A stretch of DNA of 64,000 bases from JAAELZ01 sp965237995. GTDB taxonomy: Bacteria; Pseudomonadota; Gammaproteobacteria; Arenicellales; Poriferihabitantaceae. The notes beneath the pieces were generated by a model. The model was given only the letters and a program-made list of their open reading frames with translations, did not search any database and was not told the DNA's origin. Below are positions 17,165 through 25,552 of this stretch, one piece after another; the stretch's first letter is position 1, and every line of letters starts with the position of its first letter. The position numbers were made by a program, and so were the translations under genes. The stretch covers positions 62,001-126,000 of the forward strand of contig CBDEGO010000003.1 in the NCBI GenBank assembly GCA_965237995.1. Reading direction: 5' to 3'.

Positions 17165-17812
17165 TCATTGCTCGAAACACATTATCGACCCGGGATCTGC
17201 GCAATCGCCGCTCGCAGAGCCGGTCCAACTCCCCGGGCCAACAAAAGATGGATGTTGGGTCCCATACCCGCCGAGGCTCCCTAATTCTCCAGTGGTCCAA
17301 TTTGAGCAAGTGTGGACGAACTCTCCCGTACTCCATATGCCGGTCCATGGGAACAACTGAAGACCTGAAGGTGCGCCTCCTGATTCGAGGGTGATGGGAG
17401 CAATCGGACTGACGTTAAGATCCCATAAATTATTGAAAACAAGTTGTCCATTAACGTTGTGGTAGGGTAAGTTGTGAATGACAAATTCACGATTACTACC
17501 ATTGAATGTAGCAGCGCTGCCAGATGAAAGCCACGCTTTGAAAATTTTACCCTTGACCTTAGAACCGGCGGCCTCGGCATGCTGCATGCATAGCTTATCT
17601 GCCCCGTCGGGGCCATCGCTACCACCCCCTGCAGCCATAAGGTCACCATTGTATGTTGATGATGTTACAAATAACGTCTTATGAGTAGGGGCTTCATCAC
17701 CGCCTAACGGTACGACAACCACTTTAACGTTATCATGGGCTGAAACAGATAAAGGTAAGCCCATAAAAAATGTAAGAGCACAACAACTTGTTATAAATTT
17801 ATTTAGTAGCAT
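17165..17812 (-). CDS. Secreted DUF1554-like (C-type-lectin-fold-like) protein
   Basis: The 215-residue protein starts with a signal peptide (FITSCCALTFFMGLPLSVSAHD). The mature part begins TLFVTSSTYNGDLMAAGGGSDG-ADKLCMQHAEAAG and continues FKAWLSSGSAATFN, WDLNVSPIAPITLESGG, WTGIWSTGE, CSNWTTGELGS, WTGSASGDCADPGSIMCFEQ. This Trp/Cys pattern matches the DUF1554 family known mostly from Leptospira and myxobacterial lipoproteins. Four cysteines could form two disulfides. A strong AAGGAAAA ribosome site precedes the start. The function is unknown; surface binding is a guess. The neighbouring RT remnant and repeats mark the locus as accessory. Confidence 0.75.
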   Translation of the reverse strand: MLLNKFITSCCALTFFMGLPLSVSAHDNVKVVVVPLGGDEAPTHKTLFVTSSTYNGDLMAAGGGSDGPDGADKLCMQHAEAAGSKVKGKIFKAWLSSGSAATFNGSNREFVIHNLPYHNVNGQLVFNNLWDLNVSPIAPITLESGGAPSGLQLFPWTGIWSTGEFVHTCSNWTTGELGSLGGYGTQHPSFVGPGSWTGSASGDCADPGSIMCFEQ

Positions 17813-17930
17813 TTTTCCTTTTCCATATATTTACTAAGACGTAATATTCTATAGGAGGTTAAGTAGTATGTCTTTACTTCTAGCGCCCAGTTAAATGGCC
17901 GCTTTGAGCATATTTTGGGTAAATAGTGAG

Positions 17931-17960
17931 TGGCTGAAATGGGCAATTTTGAGACATATT
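17931..17960 (+). repeat. Dispersed repeat, copy B (diverged)
   Basis: TGGCTGAAATGGGCAATTTT followed by GAGACATATT resembles the core seen at 16710 and, on the other strand, at 45935 and 46713. Together with copy A it brackets the RT remnant and the DUF1554 gene in direct orientation. Confidence 0.45.
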
Positions 17961-18019
17961 AGGAATTGGTGAGAGGGCATTGTATACTCACAATGACCAT
18001 TCACTTCGAACAATGCTTT

Positions 18020-18421
18020 ATGGAAAGACGAACTGTCTTATTTAAATGGGTACCCCCAGTTGTGGCGGTGGCTGTACTACCAGCACATGCTCAAATCTCT
18101 GGAATAGCATGTACAGCAGATATTCGCCACGGGCTAGAAGTCAGAGTTATTAACGCAAGCACTTCAGCTAACATTTCTTGTATTTCCCTAGGAACCATTA
18201 CAGATATGGGTGTCGTTGGATATACTGAATCTCTTGATAATAGCTCTTGTTCAACTCAAGCGCTTGGTTCATTGGTCGGAGCATTTGAACGACCCGGACT
18301 ATACAGTATTGAAGTTTCTGCTCCGGGTTTTATAACGAGTAGACTGGACAATATCTTAATTAATAGCGACGAATGTCATGTACTCACAGAGCAGTTAGAG
18401 GTGAGGCTTACACCGATTTAA
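18020..18421 (+). CDS. Exported protein with RR...PAHAQ signal and carboxypeptidase-regulatory-like domain
   Basis: From the ATG at 18020 the product has 133 residues. The N-terminus MERRTVLFKWVPPVVAVAVL ends in PAHAQ, a short twin-arginine-like export signal shared with two genes near 39-40 kb. An upstream in-frame ATG at 17993 would add nine residues; neither start has a good ribosome site. The mature part looks like a single beta-sandwich: GLEVRVINASTS, then ERPGLYSIEVSAPGF and DECHVLTEQLEVRLTPI, typical of carboxypeptidase-regulatory-like folds. Five cysteines in the mature region suggest disulfides. Confidence 0.65.
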   Translation: MERRTVLFKWVPPVVAVAVLPAHAQISGIACTADIRHGLEVRVINASTSANISCISLGTITDMGVVGYTESLDNSSCSTQALGSLVGAFERPGLYSIEVSAPGFITSRLDNILINSDECHVLTEQLEVRLTPI

Positions 18422-18704
18422 CTTATAGTTCACTTTTCGACTGGCACTTTGAGAAAAACTGAAACAGTCGGAGTGCTCTTAGAGCTATCTAGTGAATAAA
18501 CCTTGCGATGCCCATTTTAGGTGCTTGCGGCCATTCGAGTTCTGATCCAAATAATTACGATAGGCCAATCCCATGATCTTTTTAAGTCACTTAAATATTG
18601 TTCGGGGGGATTACAGATTGCCGTGTAAACTAACTAATTATTGTATTATAATTTTACATTGCGGTATCCCATACATTTTGTTTTCAGTGCGAGCAATAAT
18701 AAAA

Positions 18705-20246
18705 ATGAAAAAATTAATATCTCTATTATTAACGATTGGCATCGTTTCCAGTATAAATGTAATTTACGTCAACGATGTATCCGCTGCTTCTGAGCTCTTG
18801 GTAACTTCACCTGCAGCGGCAGGTGGAGGTCAAATTCCATCTGGATATTCCACGGTAGTCTTCCGGATTGGGGATGGCGATTGGACTGAAACTATTACTC
18901 TGCCTAGTACCGGATCGGATGGTAATACCGTTAAAATAATTTCATATGCTAAATGGGATGCCAATATCGCTGGGAATCATCAAATATATAAAAGTTCCAC
19001 TCAATTAAAAAGTGGTGATCATTATGAATTTACATATAACTCTGGTTTAAAAGGCTGGTTATTGGAGTCCGCACCAGAGAGGGTTCTTAGAGTTCGAGAC
19101 ATCGGCAGCCGCATGAGTTCTCCAACAAGCCCGCGTACGACAGTACTACTTTACAATGGAAGCTGGGTTAGTGACTTTCATTTACCATCAAATGCTGGAG
19201 ATAGGGACAGGGTAACATTAAAATCAGCGGCAGCTTGGCCTTCAACTATTTCTGGCGCAAATATTAACAATTATAAGGAGCTCACACTAACCAATAATAA
19301 TGAATACGAACTCATCTATATTGCTGAAAATAAACTATGGGAAGTCATAAAAGATACGGCAACAAGATATCAAGCAAAGAATCTTGCAGGTGGTGTATTA
19401 CCCACCTTAACTAGACCAGTGACAATAGTTGATTTTGGAAATTACAATTGGGTACCTAATTTATATTTACCTGCTTCCTCTATTAATCACAGAGTAGTGG
19501 TTAAGTCATCAGCATTGTGGTCATTTAAAATTCATGGCCTAGCTAAGCCAGTTCAGATTCATGATGGGCAAGAAGTATCTTTTAAAGTAGACGCTAAAGG
19601 AAACTGGCAGCAAGAGACGATTGTCATAGATGTGTTAATGCTATACAGCCATAAGGCTGCTGCTCGACTAGGGGAAAGTGCGATGCGAGCAAGAATGTTC
19701 GAAAGCTTCAACATAACAAATGAAGCATTAGAAAACTCTGGGGTCAATTTCCGCATACGCATGGCCGGTTTGAAGAAATTAGCAGTGCCAAATCATTGGA
19801 AGACATTATATCAATCATTAGTTGAATTACGAAATCATTCAACGGCTCAAGCTTGGAGGAAAGAATTAGGTGCGGATGCCGTCTATTACGAAGGCACCGA
19901 AGAAGGTTGTGGCCTAGCTTGGGCAGATCCTAACGCTTCTTACAATAATATGGTAGCGACAGGGTCACTTAACTGCGGAACGACTGTTATGCGACATGAG
20001 TTTGGCCATAACATGGGGCTAACGCATAGTGACTATAGTATTGAAAATACTAAAAAATATAACTATAAAATATATGCTCGCGGTTATAACGCGGTAGAGA
20101 CTATTATGGGCGGTAATAAGATACCGTATTACTCTACACCAAAGCGTTATACCGAACTTTATGGGTTTCCCATGGGAATTCATAATCATAACGATGCAGT
20201 TAGAGCGATGAATGAAGTTTCTGAAGTCGTTGCAGCACACAGCTAA
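18705..20246 (+). CDS. Secreted metzincin-type zinc metalloprotease with three N-terminal repeats
   Basis: The start at ATG 18705 gives 513 residues with a signal peptide (KKLISLLLTIGIVSSINVIYV). Residues about 45-330 hold three tandem beta repeats of about 85-95 residues, each with a 'V-x-W-x-x-x-x-x-LP' strand and an AxWP/AKWD/ALWS block. The C-terminal peptidase domain has HEFGHNMGLTH (zinc His at about 431, 435 and 441, catalytic Glu 432) and a Met-turn candidate in ETIMGG at about 468. This is the reprolysin/Asp-N-like HExxHxxGxxH fold. The next frame (20259-20963) is in the same reading frame, separated by the TAA at 20244-20246. Confidence 0.88.
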   Translation: MKKLISLLLTIGIVSSINVIYVNDVSAASELLVTSPAAAGGGQIPSGYSTVVFRIGDGDWTETITLPSTGSDGNTVKIISYAKWDANIAGNHQIYKSSTQLKSGDHYEFTYNSGLKGWLLESAPERVLRVRDIGSRMSSPTSPRTTVLLYNGSWVSDFHLPSNAGDRDRVTLKSAAAWPSTISGANINNYKELTLTNNNEYELIYIAENKLWEVIKDTATRYQAKNLAGGVLPTLTRPVTIVDFGNYNWVPNLYLPASSINHRVVVKSSALWSFKIHGLAKPVQIHDGQEVSFKVDAKGNWQQETIVIDVLMLYSHKAAARLGESAMRARMFESFNITNEALENSGVNFRIRMAGLKKLAVPNHWKTLYQSLVELRNHSTAQAWRKELGADAVYYEGTEEGCGLAWADPNASYNNMVATGSLNCGTTVMRHEFGHNMGLTHSDYSIENTKKYNYKIYARGYNAVETIMGGNKIPYYSTPKRYTELYGFPMGIHNHNDAVRAMNEVSEVVAAHS

Positions 20247-20258
20247 AAGGCTATAAAA

Positions 20259-20963
20259 ATAATAAGTAAAGGAAAGGCAGTTGTTTTACTATTTGTTATC
20301 ACTTACATCGTAGTAGAGGCTATTTATCGAATCTCTACTAAAAAGCTTGTAAGCGATGATATTACACCGCGTAAGGTTGATACTCCTGTTGCTTCAGGTC
20401 TTGCTGCATTGAATGAAGAAATTTCAGTCTACCAAACTAGTAACAGCAGCAATACTGATAAACAGATAGAAAACAGGGTTACCAGGGTGTTACCAAATAA
20501 GGTAACGTATTCAACATCATCGTTTAAAGGGCAACGCCCGTTAACTCAACCCACCACCATAGTGTTGGTTAAGGAACAGTTTGACTACATCAGTGACGAG
20601 CAATTGGAGGACGGACGAGAATTCATTCAATTGGACACCCAATCAATAGATGAGCTAGAGATTGGAAAGACCTTTCAACTGGCATTAACCTCTGGTGGCC
20701 TAGTTTATACTGGGGAAATTGATAACATTGATGGGTTTGAAAATATAAAGCGCCTAACGGGCCATTTCACAGAATTGAGTGGAGACAAAATAAATCAATT
20801 TAGCATGACGATCACAAACGCTGGGCAATATGTTATTGGAAATTTTTCCACTCAAGTAGGCTCATTTTCACTTGAAGCCAAAAACGGCGTTGGTTGGATA
20901 AATTCAGCAGAAAACGAAATGCCCTACTTATTAGAGTCAGAAAGTCAGCATCAGATACATTAA
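20259..20963 (+). CDS. Single-pass membrane protein downstream of the metalloprotease, probable non-standard start
   Basis: The open frame continues from the protease stop. With an ATA codon at 20259, eight bases after AAAAGG, it would give 234 residues: a basic start (ISKGK), one membrane segment (AVVLLFVITYIVVEAIYRIS) and an extracytoplasmic domain. No ATG, GTG or TTG occurs in frame before TTG at 20409, which would delete the membrane segment. The outer domain (SFKGQRPLTQPTTIVLV...NAGQYVIGNFSTQVGSFSLEA...GVGWI) resembles N-terminal propeptide-like regions of some secreted metalloproteases. A membrane-tethered inhibitor or chaperone for the neighbouring protease is inferred. It may also be a start-codon mutant. 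Confidence 0.5.
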   Translation: MISKGKAVVLLFVITYIVVEAIYRISTKKLVSDDITPRKVDTPVASGLAALNEEISVYQTSNSSNTDKQIENRVTRVLPNKVTYSTSSFKGQRPLTQPTTIVLVKEQFDYISDEQLEDGREFIQLDTQSIDELEIGKTFQLALTSGGLVYTGEIDNIDGFENIKRLTGHFTELSGDKINQFSMTITNAGQYVIGNFSTQVGSFSLEAKNGVGWINSAENEMPYLLESESQHQIH

Positions 20964-21102
20964 TTTCGATCTGCCAGCACAACCCCGGGGGATATGATAA
21001 GAGTCTGATATCTGGTTGTAACCCCCTCATTATTAGTAGAAATAGTTAAGCGGTTTCAAGCGACGGGACACCTCCAATCGCTGTAAGTTGTAATAGACCT
21101 AG

Positions 21103-21925
21103 TTATTTTTTACTAAACAGTTGGCAAAGCTCTTGGTCAGCTATTTGTAGCTTTGAAAAGTTAAACGTCCCAGACGTCAACATTTCGTTTGCCGCTTGGC
21201 GCGCTAAACCCAGTGTAGCGCGCGCTAAGGAGCCACCAATGCTAATTCGTCGCACACCGACATCTTCTAGTTCATTTAAGGATATTGGCGCTCCAGATAG
21301 GCCCATTACCACACTCACTGGGCCGTTTGCTTCCTGTATCAACGCCTTTATTGTTGCTAAATCTTTAATTCCCGGAACAAACAACAGTCTGCACCAGCTT
21401 CATAGTACCGATTAATACGTTTGATTGATTCAGGAAATGGGGTAGGGTGGCCAGTTAAATAACACTCTGCGCGGGCGGTAATAATAAATGGGTGGGCTAG
21501 CTTTGATACCGCTTCTCTGGCAGCAGCAATACGTTCAGCACCTTCCTCTACCGAATAAAGTGGTTTTGCTTTAGACCCTGAGTAATCTTCAATATTGGCC
21601 CCAACTACGCCAGCTTTAGCGATCTTACACATACTCTCAAACACTGCATCAGAAGTGGCTCCATAGCCATTTTCAGCATCCATACTTACGGGAATGTCCA
21701 CCGCTTGCACTATTCTTTGCGTTTCTTCCAACGCAGCTTCAAGTGACAATGCACCTTCGTAGTCGGGAAGGGCGCGACTATACGCCACTCCGGCACTGGT
21801 GGTGGCAATACAGTTGAAACCCGCTTCTTGAAGTATAACCGCGCTTCCAGCATCCAAGCATTTGGCATAATAAAGGTTTTATCAGCTTGATGGAGTGCGT
21901 AAAAAGAGTGGGCTTTTGATTGCAT
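21103..21925 (-). pseudogene. Isocitrate lyase/PEP mutase family protein, broken by two single-base frameshifts
   Basis: Three consecutive minus-strand frames together encode one protein of about 274 residues: MQSKAHSFYALHQADKTFIM-PNAW, then DAGSAVILQEAGF...VSMDAENGYGATSD...RAECYLTGHP...GADC, then FVPGIKDLATIKAL...GVRRISIGGSLARA. The order and motifs fit the carboxyvinyl-carboxyphosphonate phosphorylmutase/ICL family (metal-binding DAENGYG). Both breaks look like loss of one base in a short run: TGGGAT to TGGAT near 21858 and TGTTTG to TGTTG near 21385. This may be a recent pseudogene or two sequencing errors. The intact family cleaves C-C or C-P bonds of small 2-hydroxyacids. Confidence 0.8.
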
Positions 21926-22133
21926 GATGCTTAAAGGGTTACAAATTATAGTGGTTGATCCAGTTTAGCTTAAAGGCTGTGGCAAAGTCACTGACGCTTT
22001 ACTCAATGGCGTGAGATGTTGGTGGGTTAAACCCTAATAAAGCTGAGGTTTCACGCATTTTTACTCTTTTACTTCTTGCCGTTCTCAATTATATTTGTTC
22101 GCCCAAATTTTCCCGATACTGAGAGAGCCCAAA

Positions 22134-23258
22134 ATGTCCGCTACCGTTGTTAATTCTTGGAATGAATTTGATCCGCTAACCCACGTGATTGTTGGTCGCG
22201 CTGATAATACCTGCATACCACCAGACGAAGCCGCAACCGAAGCCAAGGTGCCAGAAGACAGCGATATGCGCGGCATGTGGGGCCCTCGTCCACTAGAAAC
22301 AGTCGAAAAAGCGAACATTCAACTAGATAACTTAGCGAAAGTGCTAACTGACCGCGGTATCAAGGTTGACCGCCCAACTCCATTACAGTGGAACCAAGCG
22401 ATTGTTACGCCTGATTTTATGACGGCTAGCCAATTTGGTTGTATGCCGCCTCGTGATGTGCTGTTAACTATTGGTAGCGAAATTCTTAGTGCGCCGATGT
22501 CATTTCGTTGCCGCTTTTTTGAATATTTAGCCTATCATGACTTAATGCAGCGCTATTTTGACGAAGACCCAAATTTTAAGTGGGAGCAAGCGCCGCGCCC
22601 TCGACTTGGTAATGCGTCATATAAAGAGGGCTATTTTGACGAAATAACCATTGCTCAGCGCCTAGAACGAACGGCTGCTCTAGATTTTGTTACAACCGAA
22701 CACGAACCGTTATTTGACGCAGCAGATGTAATGCGACTCGGTAAAGATTTGTTCTGTCAGCATGGTTTAACGACTAATCGACGGGGAATGCAATGGTTAC
22801 AACGCCATTTTCCTGATCATCGCGTACATGCAGTTAATTTTCCAGGTGACCCTTATCCTATTCACATTGATGCCACCTTTGTTCCACTAAGACCAGGCTT
22901 GATTATCAATAATCCAAACCGCCGCTTGCCAGAAGCGCAGCGAAAAATATTTGAGGCTAATGATTGGGAAATTGTGGATGCCGCGCAACCAGCGCACGAT
23001 ACGCCTCCACCATTATGTTATTCAAGTGTGTGGCTATCGATGAATTGCTTGGTGTTAGACCATAAAACAGTCATCGTTGAAGCGAGCGAAACTAATCAGC
23101 TAGAGCAGATGGATAAATTAGGCATGAATGTTATTCCGCTGGATTTTAGAGATGCTTATCCATTTGGCGGCGGTTTACATTGCGCCACCGGTGATGTTCA
23201 CCGTGAGGGAAACTGCGAAGATTATTTTCCGAACCAAGTGCCGGGTACACTTTTATAG
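22134..23258 (+). CDS. Amidinotransferase (glycine amidinotransferase-like)
   Basis: The enzyme family moves the amidino group from arginine to an amine acceptor. The ATG at 22134, after GAGAGAG, gives 374 residues. Similarity to arginine:glycine amidinotransferase is extensive: NSWNEFDPLTHVIVGRA at the start, DAADVMRLGKDLFCQ, the HIDATFVPLRPGLIINNP block with the active His, SSVWLSMNCLVLD, and the catalytic Cys in GGGLHCATGDVHREG (about residue 350; AGAT has GGFHCWTCDVRRRG). The acceptor cannot be read from sequence; glycine is only one option. No biosynthetic cluster surrounds it. Confidence 0.88.
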   Translation: MSATVVNSWNEFDPLTHVIVGRADNTCIPPDEAATEAKVPEDSDMRGMWGPRPLETVEKANIQLDNLAKVLTDRGIKVDRPTPLQWNQAIVTPDFMTASQFGCMPPRDVLLTIGSEILSAPMSFRCRFFEYLAYHDLMQRYFDEDPNFKWEQAPRPRLGNASYKEGYFDEITIAQRLERTAALDFVTTEHEPLFDAADVMRLGKDLFCQHGLTTNRRGMQWLQRHFPDHRVHAVNFPGDPYPIHIDATFVPLRPGLIINNPNRRLPEAQRKIFEANDWEIVDAAQPAHDTPPPLCYSSVWLSMNCLVLDHKTVIVEASETNQLEQMDKLGMNVIPLDFRDAYPFGGGLHCATGDVHREGNCEDYFPNQVPGTLL

Positions 23259-23647
23259 GGTCCATTGAAGAGAGTTCCTAAGGTCTAAAATGAGATCGTT
23301 TGAAAGGTAGGAACTCTTAAAAATTTAAGGCAAGAACGCAAAGGCTAACGTAGGAGAATGAAATACGCAGGGCCACTGTAAGTATTGAACTTAGTTATCG
23401 CTTAAGTGCGCATAATGTATATTATGTAAAGTAATTGAAATTCTAAACCCCTCCCTTGAACTTACACTGGTCCCCCAAGTAATTCTTTAATAATTTACAA
23501 CTAAGCCCTTAATATACCAACTAACTCATTAATTCTGGGGACCAGGTGGACGTCCAAGCAATTGTTTAAACTTTTCCAAGCAAAGTATTAAATTTCCAAG
23601 TAATCTATTAAACTAGAAATCCGATTGATTTAGCTCTATATTCAAAC
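23259..23647. repeat. Intergenic region with a two-block 22/20/20-bp repeat array
   Basis: This 389-base gap contains six degenerate units with consensus CCAAGYAAnnnnTTAAA, beginning at 23475, 23497, 23517, 23554, 23576 and 23596. The spacings are 22, 20, 37, 22 and 20 bases, so the array is two copies of a block built from a 22-, a 20- and a final roughly 20-base unit, separated by a 17-base insert. The first block is flanked by an inverted pair CTGGTCCCC (23467-23475) and GGGGACCAG (23537-23545). No coding frame was recognised. The spacing is too short and unit identity too low for CRISPR. Confidence 0.6.
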
Positions 23648-24008
23648 TCAAGTTAGTGCGCGACGTAACTTAAGTGTTACTTCATATATAGAGATTCTTC
23701 CACTACTCATTTTACTACCTAGCTTAACGAAATCTTGATTTTCAAACAAACGCAGGATGTGAGTAGATAGCGCGATCGGAATCTTCAATTTGTCAGCGAG
23801 TTCATTGTTAGTGTGCAACTCCTCATTTACAATAAGCCCAGCGTATCTATCCACTATGTCGCCGTAACCTTCTAAATACGACTCGCAGTATTTTTGAAAG
23901 CCGTAGAGAGTATCCGGGTCACCACCCATATAATTACGAACTGAAAAATAGCCATCTCCTTCTAGTATGCTTATTGAATCTAAAATCTCTGATTTAGGCA
24001 ATTCATAT
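23648..24008 (-). pseudogene. Winged-helix-like protein truncated at its N-terminus by an IS element
   Basis: The frame runs from a possible TTG at 24001, a few bases inside the IS border, to a stop at 23648, giving 117 residues. The part left looks like the C-terminal portion of a DNA-binding protein: ELADKLKIPIALSTHILRLFE followed by FVKLG...GRISIYEV fits helix-turn-helix plus wing. An in-frame stop falls at the IS end, so the original N-terminus is lost. No family name can be given. Confidence 0.55.
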
Positions 24009-24722
24009 TAAGGGGCTGTCCTAGATAACTAACCTATTTCTGTTTTAACCCATTGTTTCAATTGTACTAATTGATCTTTTGGGTCACTGTTGTTAAATCG
24101 CCATTCACACTCTTTCAAAAAGAAGTGAAAATGCTTATTTGGAACACCATTAAACTTGCGTAAATGACGCTTCGCTTGATTCCAAAAATTCTCTATCCCA
24201 TTGATGTGATTTTGTTTATCTGCAAGCAACACACTATGATTTATACGATAGTGCTTAAACTCACTCACATCAAGCGCATTATAACCACGCCAGCAATCAG
24301 TATATACGATGCTGTCAGGCTTTACCTTTTGCCTAATTATCGGCATCAAAGTTTGTGTCTTGGCATCAGGTATCATTGCTGCATATACCTTGCCATTGCG
24401 TTTAAGTAAGCCAAATATAGGCACTTTACCTGCAGCTCCACGCCCTCGTTTACCTTTGCGTCTGCCACCAAAATAACTTTCATCTACTTCAATTTCACCA
24501 GCGAGCAAGCCAATGTTGTCTGTTTGCTCAAATATTAACTGCCGTAGACGATGAAAATAATAACTTGCTGTAGACTTATTTACGCCGACTAATGAGGCTG
24601 CGGTTCTTGCAGTTGTACCCGCTACAAATAGCTCAATTAGTCTGTTTTGTTTATACTTGCTTAATCGACTCTTTCGCATCTAACCATACTAGATAATTTT
24701 AATTATCTAGGACAGCCCCTTA
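24009..24722. mobile_element. Insertion sequence, IS1595 family (IS1016-like)
   Basis: The element is about 710 bases with imperfect terminal inverted repeats. The left end at 24011 reads AGGGGCTGTCCTAGATAA and the right end at 24720 is its reverse complement; the match extends to about 22 bases with one mismatch, and may include an outer TA. It contains one transposase gene on the minus strand. The flanking bases (TCATATTA left, CTCAAATA right) show no target duplication, and both flanking genes are broken, which suggests a deletion next to the element after insertion. Confidence 0.85.
24029..24679 (-). CDS. IS1595-family transposase
   Basis: The 216-residue transposase has an N-terminal helix-turn-helix region (FVAGTTARTAASLVGVNKST) and a DDE-type core: VDESYFGG with the first Asp, SIVYTDCWRGYNALD with the second, and HINGIENFWNQAKRHLRKFNG with the Asn/Lys-type third site typical of IS1595 elements. 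It fills the element almost end to end and appears intact, so the IS may still be active. Related elements often lack the N-terminal zinc ribbon, as here. Confidence 0.92.
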   Translation of the reverse strand: MRKSRLSKYKQNRLIELFVAGTTARTAASLVGVNKSTASYYFHRLRQLIFEQTDNIGLLAGEIEVDESYFGGRRKGKRGRGAAGKVPIFGLLKRNGKVYAAMIPDAKTQTLMPIIRQKVKPDSIVYTDCWRGYNALDVSEFKHYRINHSVLLADKQNHINGIENFWNQAKRHLRKFNGVPNKHFHFFLKECEWRFNNSDPKDQLVQLKQWVKTEIG

Positions 24723-24910
24723 CTCAAATAGCATTTTTCGCTTTAGTCGGTAACTTAATCTGGGCTTATTTCAGGTACAAAAATTCAATAAATAATGGAG
24801 GCACCGTAGGTAAAAGCATTTTAAGTACATACATAACGTGGCCAGGCATAGGTTTCAGTATAGTAGAGCTATCTAGGTATTTTATTTTTCTAGTTACGGG
24901 TAATTATTAG
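24722..24910 (+). pseudogene. C-terminal fragment of a membrane protein cut by the IS element
   Basis: An open frame on the plus strand starts at the IS border and ends at TAG 24908-24910, giving 63 residues with no start codon. It reads IAFFALVGNLIWAYFRY, a basic/Asn loop, then ITWPGIGFSIVELSRYFIF, i.e. two likely membrane segments. The 5' part is missing, so this is a gene remnant. The family is unknown. Confidence 0.5.
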
Positions 24911-25087
24911 TATGCTTAAAAACCTAAATACGCATAACAAGAACATTAAGCTCACTTCGCCGAATTGGTGAAATATCACATTTTTATAAACTAATGAACC
25001 ATGCTCAAAATACTGAGTCTTTAGTGTCAGAAGTTAGTTGGCGCGTTGAAGCCTTCAAACACAGTTAAATTTTTACGAGATAATATC

Positions 25088-25540
25088 ATGAAAGCGATCA
25101 CCACCTTGTTATCCAGCCTTTTTCTATCTTTACTTTTAGTTGGCCATGCAGCCGCTGGCAAAGACCCCGTTTATACTTCCTATTTCAATAATAACGGAGC
25201 GGGCGGCTACGATGTAACAGCCTATTTTAGTGAGAACGAAGCTGTTAAAGGCAACAAGAAATTTAAAGCAGAATATATGGGTGCGCAGTGGTTGTTTACC
25301 TCCCAAGAAAACCTAGACAAGTTTACTGCAAGCCCTGAAGCCTATGCACCCCAATATGGCGGGTACTGCGCTTATGCTGCAGCTATTAACGCCACTGCTT
25401 CGGGAGACCCAGAGCAATGGTCAATTTACGACGGCAAGCTGTATTTAAACTATGACAAAAGCGTGAAAGAAATGTGGGATGGAAACAAAGTAGAGTACAT
25501 TGCTAAAAGCGATATGAACTGGCCTGGATTAATTAAGTAA
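25088..25540 (+). CDS. Exported YHS-domain protein
   Basis: The ATG at 25088 gives 150 residues with a signal peptide (ITTLLSSLFLSLLLVGHAAAG). The mature part is a YHS-like fold: GGYDVTAYFSENEAVKG, KAEYMGAQWLFTSQENLDKFTASPEAYAPQYGGYCAYAAA. The family is thought to bind metal or act in copper/heme-related settings, but biochemical roles are largely unknown. A paralogue with the same plan lies at 55183-55677. A hairpin follows the stop. Confidence 0.85.
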   Translation: MKAITTLLSSLFLSLLLVGHAAAGKDPVYTSYFNNNGAGGYDVTAYFSENEAVKGNKKFKAEYMGAQWLFTSQENLDKFTASPEAYAPQYGGYCAYAAAINATASGDPEQWSIYDGKLYLNYDKSVKEMWDGNKVEYIAKSDMNWPGLIK

Positions 25541-25552
25541 AGGCAAAAGTGC

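Noticed and set aside
17112..17649. Minus- and plus-strand frames overlapping the DUF1554 gene
   Set aside because: Shadows; only the 17165-17812 frame has a signal peptide, ribosome site and domain pattern.
16710..17960. Integron attC sites bracketing the RT remnant and DUF1554 gene
   Set aside because: The repeats lack the RYYYAAC/GTTRRRY core pair and attC-like folding, and no integrase is in the window.
23467..23615. CRISPR array
   Set aside because: Units are 20-22 bases with low identity and no unique spacers of the usual length; no cas gene nearby.
24994..25068. Possible 24-residue tail like the C-terminus of a chemotaxis receptor
   Set aside because: Similarity is limited to a few hydrophobic positions; too short to support.
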